Shown: positions 28,107 to 37,529, counted from the first letter of the stretch. The stretch: 64,000 nucleotides of DNA from Silicimonas sp. (GCA_022826385.1 JAJDUZ010000071.1:18615-82614), one strand, 5' to 3'. Numbers and translations: made by a program. Notes: generated by a model from the letters alone, not told the origin.

Positions 28107-28880
28107 ATGTCCGACGACATTTCCCCCATCGAAGCCGCAAAATCCGCCGCTGCGCTGCGCGCGGCCGGTTACGTCAAATCCGGCATGAAGGTCGGGTTAG
28201 GCACCGGATCGACTGCGGCCTGGCTGGTGAAACATCTGGGCAAGATGGTCCGCGAAGACGGGCTGGAGATCATTGGTGTGCCGACCTCGATCCGGACCGC
28301 CGAACAGGCCCGCGAAGAAGGCATCCCGATCACCACGCTGGACGAGGCCCGCTGGCTGGACCTTACAATTGACGGCGCCGATGAATACGACGCCGATCTC
28401 GCCTTGATCAAAGGCGGTGGTGGCGCGCTCCTGCACGAGAAGGTCGTGGCCACCGCGTCGGACCGGATGATCGTGATCGCGGACGAAAGCAAATTCGTCG
28501 ACCGTTTGGGCGCCTTCCCGCTTCCTGTCGAGGTTCTGGGCTTCGGCATGGGCACGACACGCATGCTGCTGGAAGAAATGCTGGAAGGCCTCGATGTGAC
28601 GGGCACGAAGGCGGTGCCACGCATGGCGGGTGACGATCTTTTCGTTACCGACGAGGGCAACCACATCCTTGATCTGCATCTGGGCCGGATCGGCAATGCC
28701 CGGCAACTGTCGCTGGTGCTGAACCAGGTGCCGGGCGTGGTGGAAAACGGGCTCTTCGTCGACATTTGCGACATATGTATCACCGCATTCTCGGACGGTC
28801 GTGTCGAATTGCGCGATGCCCATAACGGCAAGGTTGAGAAATCTGAGCCCGAGAACGCTTTTGCGGATCTGTCTGACTGA
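28107..28880 (+). CDS. rpiA: Ribose-5-phosphate isomerase A
   Basis: A 257-residue isomerase interconverting ribose-5-phosphate and ribulose-5-phosphate in the pentose phosphate pathway. Family motifs are intact: VGLGTGSTA (phosphate loop), TIDGADEYD (catalytic Asp), IKGGGGALLHEK (catalytic Glu and Lys) and ADESKFVDRLG. The start MSDDISPIEAAK follows an AAGCGGAG ribosome site; a slightly longer frame is less likely. Its stop overlaps the gor start (TGATG), giving coupled translation of an NADPH-producing-pathway enzyme with an NADPH-using one. Confidence 0.97.
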   Translation: MSDDISPIEAAKSAAALRAAGYVKSGMKVGLGTGSTAAWLVKHLGKMVREDGLEIIGVPTSIRTAEQAREEGIPITTLDEARWLDLTIDGADEYDADLALIKGGGGALLHEKVVATASDRMIVIADESKFVDRLGAFPLPVEVLGFGMGTTRMLLEEMLEGLDVTGTKAVPRMAGDDLFVTDEGNHILDLHLGRIGNARQLSLVLNQVPGVVENGLFVDICDICITAFSDGRVELRDAHNGKVEKSEPENAFADLSD

Positions 28881-30304
28881 TGACCTATGACGTTGATCTC
28901 TTTGTAATCGGCGGTGGCTCGGGCGGGGTCCGGGCGGCGCGGACCAGTGCGGAGACCGGGGCGCGTGTCGCACTTGCCGAGGAAAGCCGCATGGGCGGCA
29001 CCTGCGTGATCCGGGGCTGCGTTCCGAAGAAACTGATGGTGTTTGCCTCGGAGTTTCGCGAATTGTCCGGTCTCGCGCGCGACTATGGCTGGTCCGCGGA
29101 TGCGGGCGATTTCGACTGGTCCGCCTTTCGCACCCGCCTGCACAGCGAGTTGGACCGGCTCGAAGGTATCTATCGCGGCCTTCTGGAGCGTTCGGGCGTC
29201 ACCATGCACGACGCCCGCGCCCGCGTGACCGGTCCGAATGAAGTGACCTTGGACACCGGCGAAGTCATCACCGCTGGCCATATCTTGGTGGCCACTGGCG
29301 GGCATCCGGTGCGGCCCGACATGCCCAACGCCGCACTTGGTATGGTGTCGGACGATATCTTCAACCTCGACACCCTGCCGGAAAGCATCCTGATCGTGGG
29401 CGGCGGCTATATCGCCTGCGAATTCGCCTGCATCCTGAACGGACTTGGCGTGAAGGTGACGCAGTTCTATCGCGGCGCACAAATCCTGCGCGGGTTTGAC
29501 GAAGAAGCCCGCGGCCTGATCGCGGAAATGATGCGCGAACAGGGCATCGACCTGCATGTCGGCACCAATATCGTCGACATGTGGCCCGCTGACGCCGATG
29601 GCGGCACCACGGCGATGGGCGCCCCGGCGGCCAAACGCAGCGCCGACATCGCCACGGAACCCGGCCCGGTGGTGGTGAAGGCCACGAATGGCACCGAACA
29701 GCGCTTTGACCGCCTCTTCTTCGCAACGGGACGTGCGCCGAACAGCCGGAACCTGGGGTTGGAAGACCTTGGCGTCGAAATCAACCGACGCGGCGCCATC
29801 GAAGTGGACGCATTCAGCAAAACCGCGGTGCCGTCGATCTATGCGATCGGTGATGTCACCGACCGGATCCAGCTGACACCCGTTGCGATCCGCGAGGGCG
29901 TGGCGTTCACCGAAACCGTCTTCAAGGACAACCCGACCGCGGTCGATCACGAAAACGTGCCATCAGCCGTTTTCACGCAACCTGAATTGGGCACGGTGGG
30001 GCTGTCGGAAGAAGCCGCGCGCGAACAGGAAGAGATCGAGGTCTATTGCACTTCGTTCCGTCCGATGCGCACGGCATTCGTCGGCAATCCGCATCGGGTT
30101 CTCTTCAAATTGATCGTATCGAAGGCCACGCGCAAAGTGCTGGGCTGCCATATCGTCGCAGATGCCGCTGGCGAATTGATCCAGATGGTGGGCATCGCGG
30201 TCAAGGCAGGGCTGACAAAAGAGGACTTCGACCGCACGGTTGCGGTCCACCCGACCATGTCGGAGGAACTGGTGACGATGCGAGAACCGGTGAGAACCGC
30301 TTGA
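28880..30304 (+). CDS. gor: Glutathione-disulfide reductase
   Basis: A 474-residue flavoprotein that reduces glutathione disulfide with NADPH. The FAD-binding GGGSGG lies at the start, the redox-active disulfide is in GGTCVIRGCVPKKLMV (Cys near 41 and 46), the NAD(P)-binding GGGYIACEFACILN is mid-protein, and the C-terminal dimer domain carries the catalytic AVHPTMSEE histidine-glutamate pair. A roughly 20-residue surface insertion (TTAMGAPAAKRSADIATEPG) after the NADPH domain makes it longer than the E. coli enzyme (450). It is coupled to rpiA upstream; hflK follows after 67 bases. Confidence 0.95.
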   Translation: MTYDVDLFVIGGGSGGVRAARTSAETGARVALAEESRMGGTCVIRGCVPKKLMVFASEFRELSGLARDYGWSADAGDFDWSAFRTRLHSELDRLEGIYRGLLERSGVTMHDARARVTGPNEVTLDTGEVITAGHILVATGGHPVRPDMPNAALGMVSDDIFNLDTLPESILIVGGGYIACEFACILNGLGVKVTQFYRGAQILRGFDEEARGLIAEMMREQGIDLHVGTNIVDMWPADADGGTTAMGAPAAKRSADIATEPGPVVVKATNGTEQRFDRLFFATGRAPNSRNLGLEDLGVEINRRGAIEVDAFSKTAVPSIYAIGDVTDRIQLTPVAIREGVAFTETVFKDNPTAVDHENVPSAVFTQPELGTVGLSEEAAREQEEIEVYCTSFRPMRTAFVGNPHRVLFKLIVSKATRKVLGCHIVADAAGELIQMVGIAVKAGLTKEDFDRTVAVHPTMSEELVTMREPVRTA

Positions 30305-30371
30305 AAACAGACGCCGGAAGCTACAGTTAGCACGGCAAGACACGAAATGATGGACAAGGACGCAAAAAGCC

Positions 30372-31511
30372 ATGGCCAATAACGGTGGCGGCCCCTGGGG
30401 CGGCGGCGGTGGAAACCGCGGCGGCGGAGACGACAGACGACCGGGACGACCCAGTCAGGACGGACCGCAGATCCCCGAGATCGACGAAATCATGAAAAAG
30501 GGCCAGGAGCAGTTGAAAGTGCTCATGGGCGGTCGCAGCGGGCGTGGCCCGAACGGCGGCGGTGATGGTGGCGGCGACGGCCCGCGGATCACCAAAGGCA
30601 CGCTGGGTATTGGCGCGCTGATCGCTTTGGCGCTTTGGGCTTTCAACTCGTTCTACACGGTCCGCCCGGAAGAACAGTCGGTTGAACTGTTCCTTGGCGA
30701 GTTTTCGTCAATCGGCGAACCGGGTCTGAACTTTGCCCCATGGCCGCTCGTGACCTACGAGGTCCTTCCGGTGACGCGCGAACAATCCGAAGATATCGGT
30801 CTGGGTCGCGCCGGCTCGTCGGGCGGCGACGGCCTGATGCTGACGACGGACGAAAACATCGTCGATATCGACTTCCAGGTGGTCTGGAACATCAACAACC
30901 CGGCCGACTACCTCTTTAACCTGCGCGACGGCCCGCAAACCGTTCGCGCCGTGTCGGAATCGGCCATGCGCGAGATCGTTGCCGGCTCGGAACTGGCGCC
31001 CCTTCTGAACCGTGCACGTGCCGATACGGCCGCACGCGCCGAGGAGCTGATCCAGTCGACGCTCGACAGCTATGCGTCCGGCATCAACATCGTGCGTGTG
31101 AACCTCGACAAGGCCGACCCGCCGCGGGAAGTGATCGACGCCTTCCGTGACGTGCAAGCGGCAGAACAGGAACGGGTGCGCCTGCAGCGGGAAGCCGATG
31201 CCTATGCCAACCGGGTTCTGGCTGGTGCGCGTGGTGAAGCCGCGCAGATCCTTGAAGAGGCCGAAGCCTATCGCGCACGCGTGGTCAACGAAGCACAGGG
31301 TGAAGCCAGCCGCTTCACCGCCGTTCTGGGCGAGTACCAGGCAGCGCCGGAAGTGACCCGCCGTCGTCTCTATATCGAGACGCTGGAAAAGGTTCTGGGC
31401 GATGTCGACAAGATCATCCTTGATGAAGGTGCCGGATCGTCCGGACAGGGCGTCGTACCCTACCTTCCTCTGAACGAACTGCGCCGCGGCGCAACCACGG
31501 GAGGCAACTGA
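30372..31511 (+). CDS. hflK: HflK, FtsH-protease modulator (SPFH family)
   Basis: A 379-residue inner-membrane protein with a glycine-rich cytoplasmic N-terminus (residues 1-75, many GGG runs), one membrane anchor (LGIGALIALALWAFNSFY, about 77-95) and a periplasmic SPFH/band-7 domain followed by a coiled coil (QEADAYANRVLAGARGEAAQ region). With HflC it encages FtsH and tunes degradation of membrane proteins. Its stop is one base before the hflC start region, so the pair forms an operon. The order gor-hflK-hflC is common in Rhodobacteraceae. Confidence 0.95.
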   Translation: MANNGGGPWGGGGGNRGGGDDRRPGRPSQDGPQIPEIDEIMKKGQEQLKVLMGGRSGRGPNGGGDGGGDGPRITKGTLGIGALIALALWAFNSFYTVRPEEQSVELFLGEFSSIGEPGLNFAPWPLVTYEVLPVTREQSEDIGLGRAGSSGGDGLMLTTDENIVDIDFQVVWNINNPADYLFNLRDGPQTVRAVSESAMREIVAGSELAPLLNRARADTAARAEELIQSTLDSYASGINIVRVNLDKADPPREVIDAFRDVQAAEQERVRLQREADAYANRVLAGARGEAAQILEEAEAYRARVVNEAQGEASRFTAVLGEYQAAPEVTRRRLYIETLEKVLGDVDKIILDEGAGSSGQGVVPYLPLNELRRGATTGGN

Positions 31512-31512
31512 T

Positions 31513-32415
31513 ATGGGACGTGGAACCATCGGACTGATCGTCATTGCCGTCGCCATTCTTGGTGCCCTGTCGTCGATCTTCATCACCGACGAACGTGAAA
31601 AAGTGCTGGTCCTGCAATTCGGTCAGATCAAGCAGGTCAAGACCGAGCCGGGCCTTGGCTTCAAGATCCCGTTCATCCAAGAGGTCGTGCGCTATGACGG
31701 ACGTATCCTCTCGCTGGACACGCCCGCGATCGAAGTCACCCCGGACGACGACCGTCGTCTGGTCGTCGACGCTTTCGCGCGTTTCCGGATCGGGAACACC
31801 GAGGAAGAAATCCGCCAGTTCCGCCGCGCCGTTGGTGCCGGTGGCGTACGAGCCGCGGAAGACCGTCTGGCAAGCATTCTGGTTGCTGAAATCCGTGCCG
31901 TCCTCGGTTCGGAAGACGTGACATCGAACACCATCCTTTCGGCAGAACGCGCCGAGTTGATGAACCGCATTCGCGCAAACGCCGATGCCGATGCCGCGGA
32001 TCTTGGCCTTGATGTGGTGGACGTGCGCCTGAAGCAGACCAACCTGCCCGAGCAGAACCTGGAAGAAACCTTCAACCAGATGCGCTCGGAACGCGAACGG
32101 GAAGCCACCGACGAACGGGCCCGCGGGGCGGAAGCCGCGCAACGCGTGCGCGCCCAGGCCGACCGGACCGTGGTCGAACTGGTTTCGGACGCCAATCGCG
32201 ACGCCGAGATCACCCGAGGCGAAGCCGACGCCGAGCGGAACCGCATCTTTGCCAATGCTTATGGCGCGGACGAAGACTTCTTCCGCTTCTACAGGTCGCT
32301 GGCCGCCTACGAGCGCTCGCTTCGCGGCAACAACTCGACCCTCGTGATCACGCCGGACAGCGAATTCTTCGAATTCCTCGATGGCGCCGGCATGTCGGGT
32401 CTGACCGCGAATTAA
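31513..32415 (+). CDS. hflC: HflC, FtsH-protease modulator (SPFH family)
   Basis: A 300-residue partner of HflK. It has an N-terminal membrane segment (TIGLIVIAVAILGALSSIFI), the band-7 domain (DEREKVLVLQFGQIKQVKTEPGLGFKIP is the typical beginning), a long charged coiled coil, and a short C-terminal tail after FFRFYRSLAAYERSL, which is the HflC end signature. It starts two bases after hflK and is followed after three bases by the DUF2065 gene. No protease gene of the DegP type follows, although one often does in relatives. Confidence 0.95.
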   Translation: MGRGTIGLIVIAVAILGALSSIFITDEREKVLVLQFGQIKQVKTEPGLGFKIPFIQEVVRYDGRILSLDTPAIEVTPDDDRRLVVDAFARFRIGNTEEEIRQFRRAVGAGGVRAAEDRLASILVAEIRAVLGSEDVTSNTILSAERAELMNRIRANADADAADLGLDVVDVRLKQTNLPEQNLEETFNQMRSEREREATDERARGAEAAQRVRAQADRTVVELVSDANRDAEITRGEADAERNRIFANAYGADEDFFRFYRSLAAYERSLRGNNSTLVITPDSEFFEFLDGAGMSGLTAN

Positions 32416-32418
32416 GGC

Positions 32419-32607
32419 ATGGACCTGATCCTGCTTGGCTTGGGCCTGGTCCTTGTCTTCGAGGGTCTGGTCCTGGCCTTGCTGCCAAAACGGTTGGAAG
32501 AGTTGATCCGGATGCTCGATGACATCCCGCTCGAGACCCGTCGCGTGATGGGTCTCGCCGCCATGGCGATCGGTGTCTTCCTTGTCTGGCTGACACGCGG
32601 GTTCTGA
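32419..32607 (+). CDS. DUF2065 (YjeT-like) small membrane protein
   Basis: A 62-residue protein with two hydrophobic helices (LILLGLGLVLVFEGLVLALL and MGLAAMAIGVFLVWLTRG) separated by PKRLEELIRMLDDIPLETRR, which matches DUF2065/YjeT. In E. coli and in alphaproteobacteria such genes lie next to hflKC, but no function is known. It begins three bases after hflC and is co-transcribed with it. Confidence 0.88.
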   Translation: MDLILLGLGLVLVFEGLVLALLPKRLEELIRMLDDIPLETRRVMGLAAMAIGVFLVWLTRGF

Positions 32608-32612
32608 AAGAG

Positions 32613-32700
32613 GCTTTGCGCCGACTGCGTCGCCGCGCGTTTGGGGCTCTGCCCCGCTCCCTTCGGTCGCCCCCCGGGATGTTTGCGGGCCGATGGAAAC
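32613..32700 (+). repeat. Dispersed intergenic element, copy C
   Basis: GGCTTTGCGCCGACTGCG, then GGGGCTCTGCCCC, then CCCCCCGGGATGTTTGCGGG and CCGATGGAAAC. It begins just after the DUF2065 stop codon in the same orientation. Confidence 0.75.
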
Positions 32701-32837
32701 GCTTAGGGTTTTCTTAAAATTGTGAGGCTAGTGCTGCCGGCGCGGTACAGGTGGGGACGCCGATGGCCGTGGCCGGTGGAGACGCTGCCTGTGAGCAGAG
32801 CTCGCCATACGGGGGCGTGTCACTCGGCGCGTCCCCG

Positions 32838-32925
32838 TTTTCCATCGGCCCTGAAATATCCTGGGGGAGTGTGAGGAGGTGAAACCCCCTCGCCCATCGC
32901 GACTTGGCGCAGCCAAGGCGCAAAA
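32838..32925 (-). repeat. Dispersed intergenic element, copy D
   Basis: On the minus strand CTTGGCTGCGCCAAG, a second GC hairpin (GAGGGGGTTTCACCTCCTC, imperfect), then CCCCCAGGATATTTCAGGG and CCGATGGAAAA. It lies immediately downstream of the minus-strand gene ending at 32936, in its orientation. The core is nearly identical to copy B. Confidence 0.75.
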
Positions 32926-32935
32926 CCACCGGCAC

Positions 32936-33199
32936 CTAATGCCCGCCGTCGTCCTGCGGCTGGGCCGAGATCTGCGCGACGGGAATATCGTCGCCCTTGG
33001 CGTATTTCTCCAACAGCAGCATGCCGCGCCGCTCGGCCTTCAGGATACGCATTGCGGTCAGATAGGTCTCCTGCAAGGTCGGAGACGACGCGCCAATCTC
33101 TTCGGCGATGCGTTTTTCGATCGTTTCATCGCCCGTGGCCACGATCAATTCCATCGCGCGGCGGGCCAGCTTGGTTGACGTTTCTTCCAGTAATGACAT
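32936..33199 (-). CDS. Small helical protein of unknown function
   Basis: An 87-residue soluble protein, MSLLEETSTKLARRAMELI onward, predicted to be largely helical, with no signal, membrane segment or cysteine. I do not recognise a named family. The segment EEIGASSPTLQETYLTAMRILKAE suggests a compact helical bundle, perhaps DNA-binding, but I cannot support that further. The start at MSLLEE is chosen because the longer frame overlaps the divergent serine dehydratase promoter and lacks coding character. Confidence 0.7.
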   Translation of the reverse strand: MSLLEETSTKLARRAMELIVATGDETIEKRIAEEIGASSPTLQETYLTAMRILKAERRGMLLLEKYAKGDDIPVAQISAQPQDDGGH

Positions 33200-33332
33200 G
33201 GGCTGCCTCGTTGTATCTCGCGCGGTTTTAGCCTCTGGCGCAGCGCAAAGCGAGCGCCATCTGCCGATTTCGGTCGCTGTCATGCCGCTGATGTCTCTGG
33301 CGCGACACGTATGGTGCGCTACATGCTTGTCC

Positions 33333-34706
33333 ATGTTTCTGAGCGTCTTCGACATGTTCAAGATCGGCATTGGTCCGTCTTCGTCCCACACGATGGGCCC
33401 GATGGTTGCCGCGTCGCGTTTCCTGAACAGGTTGCGCCACTCTGCCTTCCACCCGACCGGCGTTGCCGCACGCCTGCATGGATCGCTGGCCTTCACCGGT
33501 GTCGGCCATGCCACGGATCGCGCTGTCATCCTCGGCCTCGCCGGGTTCGAGCCGGACAGCTACGACGCGGATGCCGCGGAAACCGCCCTTGCCCAGATCA
33601 ATGCGCTGCGACAGGTGTCGCCCGACGGTCTGGGCGCCCTCGCCTTTGATCCCGAGAAGGATGTCGTCTTCGATTATGGCCCCCCACTCCCCGGCCATGC
33701 CAACGGACTGGTTTTGCTGGCCACCGACGCGCAAGGCGACGTGCTGGTTCAGGAGACGTATTATTCGGTTGGCGGCGGGTTTGTCCTGACCGAGGCCGAA
33801 CTGGCGGCAGGGGCCGCCACCGAGGACGGCGCGCCCGTGCCCTATCCGTTCAAGTCAGCGGCGGAAATGCTGGCGATGAGCAAGTCGTCGGGGCTTTCGA
33901 TCGCAGATATGAAGCGCGCGAACGAGGAAACCCGGATGAGCCGTGGGGCGCTGGACACCGGTCTTCAGCGGATCTGGACGGTGATGCGGGACTGCATGGA
34001 TCGCGGGTTGGACAGCACCGGCATCCTGCCCGGCGGGCTCAGCGTCAAACGCCGCGCTGCCGAGATACATGCCAGCCTGCAAGCCGAGCGTGGCCGAAAC
34101 CTGACGGCGCCCCACGTGATCAACGACTGGATCAGCGTCTATGCCATGGCGGTCAACGAAGAGAACGCCGCCGGGGGACAGGTGGTGACGGCACCGACCA
34201 ACGGCGCGGCGGGCGTGGTGCCGGCCACCATACGGTACTGGCTGGACCATGTGCCCGGTGCCAGCGAAACGCGCGTGGGCGAGTTCCTGTTGACCGCTTC
34301 GGCGATTGCGGGCCTCGTGAAATACAATGCCTCGATCAGTGGCGCCGAGTGCGGATGCCAGGCCGAGGTCGGGTCTGCAAGTGCCATGGCCGCGGCCGGG
34401 TTGGCGGCGGTTCTGGGCGGCACGTCCGAGCAGATCGAGAACGCGGCCGAGATCGCGCTGGAGCATCATTTGGGGATGACCTGTGACCCGGTGAAAGGGC
34501 TTGTTCAGGTGCCTTGTATCGAGCGGAACGGTCTTGGGGCCATCAAGGCGGTGTCCGCGGCCTCGCTTGCCCTTCGGGGCGACGGAACCCATTTCGTGCC
34601 GCTGGACGCCGCGATCGAAACGATGCGCCAGACCGGGGCTGATATGAGCGAGAAGTACAAGGAAACGGCGTTGGGCGGTCTGGCCGTCAACGTCCCCAAT
34701 TGTTGA
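33333..34706 (+). CDS. sdaA: L-serine ammonia-lyase (iron-sulfur serine dehydratase)
   Basis: A 457-residue single-chain L-serine dehydratase that converts serine to pyruvate and ammonia using a [4Fe-4S] cluster. The N-terminal SdaB-like domain starts [20 protein letters not shown], the family hallmark. The C-terminal SdaA domain contains [31 protein letters not shown] and [19 protein letters not shown], which supply the cluster cysteines. The length matches E. coli SdaA (454). It is divergent from a small unknown gene. No regulator sits beside it. Confidence 0.95.
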   Translation: MFLSVFDMFKIGIGPSSSHTMGPMVAASRFLNRLRHSAFHPTGVAARLHGSLAFTGVGHATDRAVILGLAGFEPDSYDADAAETALAQINALRQVSPDGLGALAFDPEKDVVFDYGPPLPGHANGLVLLATDAQGDVLVQETYYSVGGGFVLTEAELAAGAATEDGAPVPYPFKSAAEMLAMSKSSGLSIADMKRANEETRMSRGALDTGLQRIWTVMRDCMDRGLDSTGILPGGLSVKRRAAEIHASLQAERGRNLTAPHVINDWISVYAMAVNEENAAGGQVVTAPTNGAAGVVPATIRYWLDHVPGASETRVGEFLLTASAIAGLVKYNASISGAECGCQAEVGSASAMAAAGLAAVLGGTSEQIENAAEIALEHHLGMTCDPVKGLVQVPCIERNGLGAIKAVSAASLALRGDGTHFVPLDAAIETMRQTGADMSEKYKETALGGLAVNVPNC

Positions 34707-34792
34707 GTCGTTCCCTGTTTTTCGCTGGTAGCCTGCGTTTGACCTCTGCAGCACCGAGGTGCTAGGGCAACATCAGACTGGCAAGGCAAGAC

Positions 34793-35221
34793 ATGACGAC
34801 AACACTGGAAGAACCGTCCGACCACGTTCGGATCCGTCGAAACTGGGCGAAGGCCGCCGCGGCGGGAGAACTGGTGGGACAGATTTTCTATGCCCGGCTT
34901 TTCGAGTTTGCCCCTGCCGCGCGGTCCATGTTTCCGGACGTGATCGACGATCAGGCGCGGAAGCTTTTGCAGACACTGAACTGGATTATCGATCACCTTG
35001 ACGATCCGGACAGCCTTGCACCTGCGGCCGAAGCCCTGGCCGTCCGCCATCTGCGTTATGGCGTCGAGGCCGAGCACTATCCTTTGGTTGGCGAGGCCCT
35101 GATCGCGACGCTGCAACAGGGCCTTGGCGCGAACTTCAGCGAGGAAGACAAGGCGGCGTGGCTTCGCGTCTATGCCGCCCTGTCGGATATCATGACGCGC
35201 GCCGCCTATCCTTCGGATTAG
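34793..35221 (+). CDS. Single-domain bacterial haemoglobin (flavohaemoglobin-type globin)
   Basis: A 142-residue globin resembling the haem domain of flavohaemoglobins and Vitreoscilla haemoglobin. FYARLFEFAPAARSMFP is the B/C/CD region with the conserved phenylalanines, and the proximal histidine is in ALAVRHLRYGV, followed by AEHYPLVGEALI. There is no FAD/NAD reductase domain, so it depends on other reductases. Roles may include oxygen or nitric oxide chemistry. A short dyad GCACC-GA-GGTGC lies 30 bases before the start. It is convergent with galU, overlapping its end by 4 bases. Confidence 0.85.
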   Translation: MTTTLEEPSDHVRIRRNWAKAAAAGELVGQIFYARLFEFAPAARSMFPDVIDDQARKLLQTLNWIIDHLDDPDSLAPAAEALAVRHLRYGVEAEHYPLVGEALIATLQQGLGANFSEEDKAAWLRVYAALSDIMTRAAYPSD

Positions 35222-36060
35222 GCGGCGGCGGACAGACCTTTGGCGGTCAATCCCGGCATTGTCATCGTGGCCTCGGCAAACCCGGCAGGTTGTCCGCAGT
35301 CAAACCGACGCCCCTCGAATGCGAACCCGAAGAGTTTTGACTGCGCGCTGTCGGCTGCGATTGCATCGGTCAACTGGATCTCGCCCCCCGCGCCGGGGCG
35401 CGTTGCGGCCAAAGCGGCCATCACGCTGCCTTGCAGGATATAGCGGCCAATGACAGCGTGGGTCGACGGTGCTTCGGAGGCCAGCGGCTTTTCGACCATG
35501 CCGTTCGCGGCCAGCAGCCGACCGGTGCCGTGCGCCACATCGAGACAGCCATAGGCCGAGATCGCATCGCGCCCCACATCGACGGTGGCAACCATGTTGC
35601 CGCCCGAGAAGCGCCACGCCTCGACCATCTGTTTCAGGCAAGGCCGGTCGCAAAGCAGGAAGTCATCCGGCAGAAGAACCGCAAAGGCCTGATCGCCCAC
35701 ATGCTGGGCGGCGCAGAGAACCGCATGTCCAAGGCCCAACGGTTGATCCTGATAGACCACCTTCAGAGCGTCCCCCAGCACCGGCTGGCGCACCTTGTCC
35801 AAGGCAGCCGCCTTGCCTTTGGCTGCCAGTTCGGCCTCCAACGCGGGCGACGGGCGGAAGTGATCTTCCAGCGCCTTTTTCGAGCGTGCGTTCACGAATA
35901 CGAAGTTTTCGATTCCGGCGGCCCGCGCCTCGTCCACGGCATACTCGATCAGCGGGCGATCGTGCACGGGCAGCAGCTCTTTCGGGACCGACTTGGTCAC
36001 GGGCAGAAAGCGTGTGCCAAGGCCGGCGACGGGGAAGATGGCAGTCTTGAGCGTTTTCAT
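35218..36060 (-). CDS. galU: UTP-glucose-1-phosphate uridylyltransferase
   Basis: A 280-residue nucleotidyltransferase that makes UDP-glucose, the sugar donor for the exopolysaccharide genes alongside. The motifs IFPVAGLGTRFLPVTKSVPKE (nucleotide-binding loop) and KELLPVHDRPLIEYAVDEA are typical of GalU; AVLLPDDFLL and VEKP are further conserved blocks. It is slightly shorter than E. coli GalU (302). It lies 41 bases downstream of the WecG-sugar transferase fusion gene on the same strand and probably shares its transcript. Confidence 0.94.
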   Translation of the reverse strand: MKTLKTAIFPVAGLGTRFLPVTKSVPKELLPVHDRPLIEYAVDEARAAGIENFVFVNARSKKALEDHFRPSPALEAELAAKGKAAALDKVRQPVLGDALKVVYQDQPLGLGHAVLCAAQHVGDQAFAVLLPDDFLLCDRPCLKQMVEAWRFSGGNMVATVDVGRDAISAYGCLDVAHGTGRLLAANGMVEKPLASEAPSTHAVIGRYILQGSVMAALAATRPGAGGEIQLTDAIAADSAQSKLFGFAFEGRRFDCGQPAGFAEATMTMPGLTAKGLSAAA

Positions 36061-36101
36061 CCGAATGGTCCTTTGATGATACTTGTTACAGTGTGAACGC
36101 G

Positions 36102-37445
36102 TCAGTAGGCGCCGCGACCGCCGAAGACCGCGCGTGCCGTCAGGCCGATCAACAGCATGTCCAGAAGCAGCGATTTCGAGCGAAGATAGGCGACGTCCAT
36201 CGCGACCATGCGCTCAAAGCCGATCTCGGCGCGGCCCGAGACTTGCCAGATGCCGGTGATTCCGGGCACACCCGACAGGCGGCGCAGCGCGCTGGTGGGA
36301 TATGCGGCGACTTCATCGGGCAGCGCAGGGCGCGGGCCGACGATCGACATGTCACCTTTCAGCACATTCCAAAGCTGCGGCAGTTCATCGATCGAGAAAC
36401 GGCGGATGAAGCGGCCGACAGGCGTCAGGCGGGGGTCGTTTTTCATTTTGAAGCACACGGCGTCACGCTCGCTGTCTTTCAGAAGCGCCGCCCGGCGCGC
36501 ATCTGCGTCGACATGCATGGACCGGAACTTGAGCATTTCGAAGGTCTCACCGTTCAGACCAACGCGTTCCTGGCGAAACAGGACCGGGCCGCGGCTTGTG
36601 GCTTTGACGGCAATTGCCGAAGCTGTAAGCAGTGGCCAAAGCATGGCCAGAGCCGAGGCCGAGATCGCAATGTCCATTGCACGTTTGGAGCGCGGCATGG
36701 CCGGTGCGGTGCCGGACGGGGTGCGAAGCGCATTCACCATGGCCCGCGCAACGAAGGTGAAGTTGCCGACCAAATAGCGTCCGGCCATCCGGCGCGGCTC
36801 CATGGCCAGACGCCATGTCCATTCGATACCCAGCTTGCGGAACACTTTGGGTGCGCGCTCAACCGCGCCTGCCTCGAAGTCGAAAAGTGCACCGACACCC
36901 ATGACCAGTTGCGCGCTTAGTTGGCGGCGGTGGCGATAGAGCCAGACGTCCTGCAAGGGGACGCCCATCGCAACCATGACGATATCCGCACCACTTTCGT
37001 TGACCTGCCGAACCACGTCGTCGGATTGGTGATCTTCGAAGTACCCGTCACGATGACCGGCGATCCGCAGCCCCGGAACTTTGGCCACCATGTTGCGCGC
37101 CGCCCGTTCGGCGACGCCCGGCTTTGCCCCAAGCAGGTACACCGACAAGCCCCGGCGCGCTGCCTCTTCACACAGCGGCCGGCAGAGGTCGGTGCCGTTC
37201 AGATTCTCGGTCAGGCGCTTGCCGATCAGTTTGGCCGCAAGCGAGATACCGGAACCATCGGGGAGAATGAAATCCGCAGCACGCAAGGCCCGGCGATAGG
37301 TACGGTCACGCGAGGCCGAGTTGACGCAATGCGCATTCAGAAACGCCGCAGTTGTCTGACCCGGCCGGTCAAGCATGGCGTTGATGGCTGTCGGGCGGTC
37401 CGCGTCAACCAGCGGAAGGCCGAAAAGCGAGAGTGTCTGTGTCAT
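36102..37445 (-). CDS. Fusion of WecG/TagA/CpsF glycosyltransferase and polyprenyl-phosphate sugar transferase
   Basis: A 447-residue bifunctional protein. Residues about 1-235 are a WecG/TagA/CpsF glycosyltransferase (FLNAHCVNSASRD, ILPDGSGI, NGTDL, VAMGVPLQD, GVGALFDFEAG). Residues about 250-447 are a WcaJ/RfbP-type initiating transferase (KRAMDIAIS with a single hydrophobic segment, FRQERVGLNGETFEMLKFRSM, RRFSIDELPQLWNVLKGDMS, VGPRPALP). The second half would load the first sugar-phosphate on undecaprenyl phosphate and the first half would add the next sugar, so exopolysaccharide initiation is encoded in one chain. The promoter is shared with the divergent FIST gene and has a TTAA-N7-TTAA site 85 bases upstream. 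Confidence 0.92.
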   Translation of the reverse strand: MTQTLSLFGLPLVDADRPTAINAMLDRPGQTTAAFLNAHCVNSASRDRTYRRALRAADFILPDGSGISLAAKLIGKRLTENLNGTDLCRPLCEEAARRGLSVYLLGAKPGVAERAARNMVAKVPGLRIAGHRDGYFEDHQSDDVVRQVNESGADIVMVAMGVPLQDVWLYRHRRQLSAQLVMGVGALFDFEAGAVERAPKVFRKLGIEWTWRLAMEPRRMAGRYLVGNFTFVARAMVNALRTPSGTAPAMPRSKRAMDIAISASALAMLWPLLTASAIAVKATSRGPVLFRQERVGLNGETFEMLKFRSMHVDADARRAALLKDSERDAVCFKMKNDPRLTPVGRFIRRFSIDELPQLWNVLKGDMSIVGPRPALPDEVAAYPTSALRRLSGVPGITGIWQVSGRAEIGFERMVAMDVAYLRSKSLLLDMLLIGLTARAVFGGRGAY

Positions 37446-37529
37446 GGAACGTGTCCTCGTGTGTGTGTTCGAGGCACAACGTCGCTCTGAAAACGCACGA
37501 ATTCGACGGCGCGGAGGGCGATGACGTGG

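Larger units (their letters stand above)
32608..32935. other. Intergenic region holding two inverted copies of the dispersed element
   Basis: No gene is visible here. The gap between the DUF2065 gene and the convergent small gene contains copy C at its left and copy D, in opposite orientation, at its right, separated by about 135 bases of unremarkable sequence. Confidence 0.65.

Noticed and set aside
28169..29950. Very long minus-strand open frame opposite rpiA and gor
   Set aside because: Both plus-strand genes have complete catalytic motifs; the reverse frame is a GC-bias shadow.
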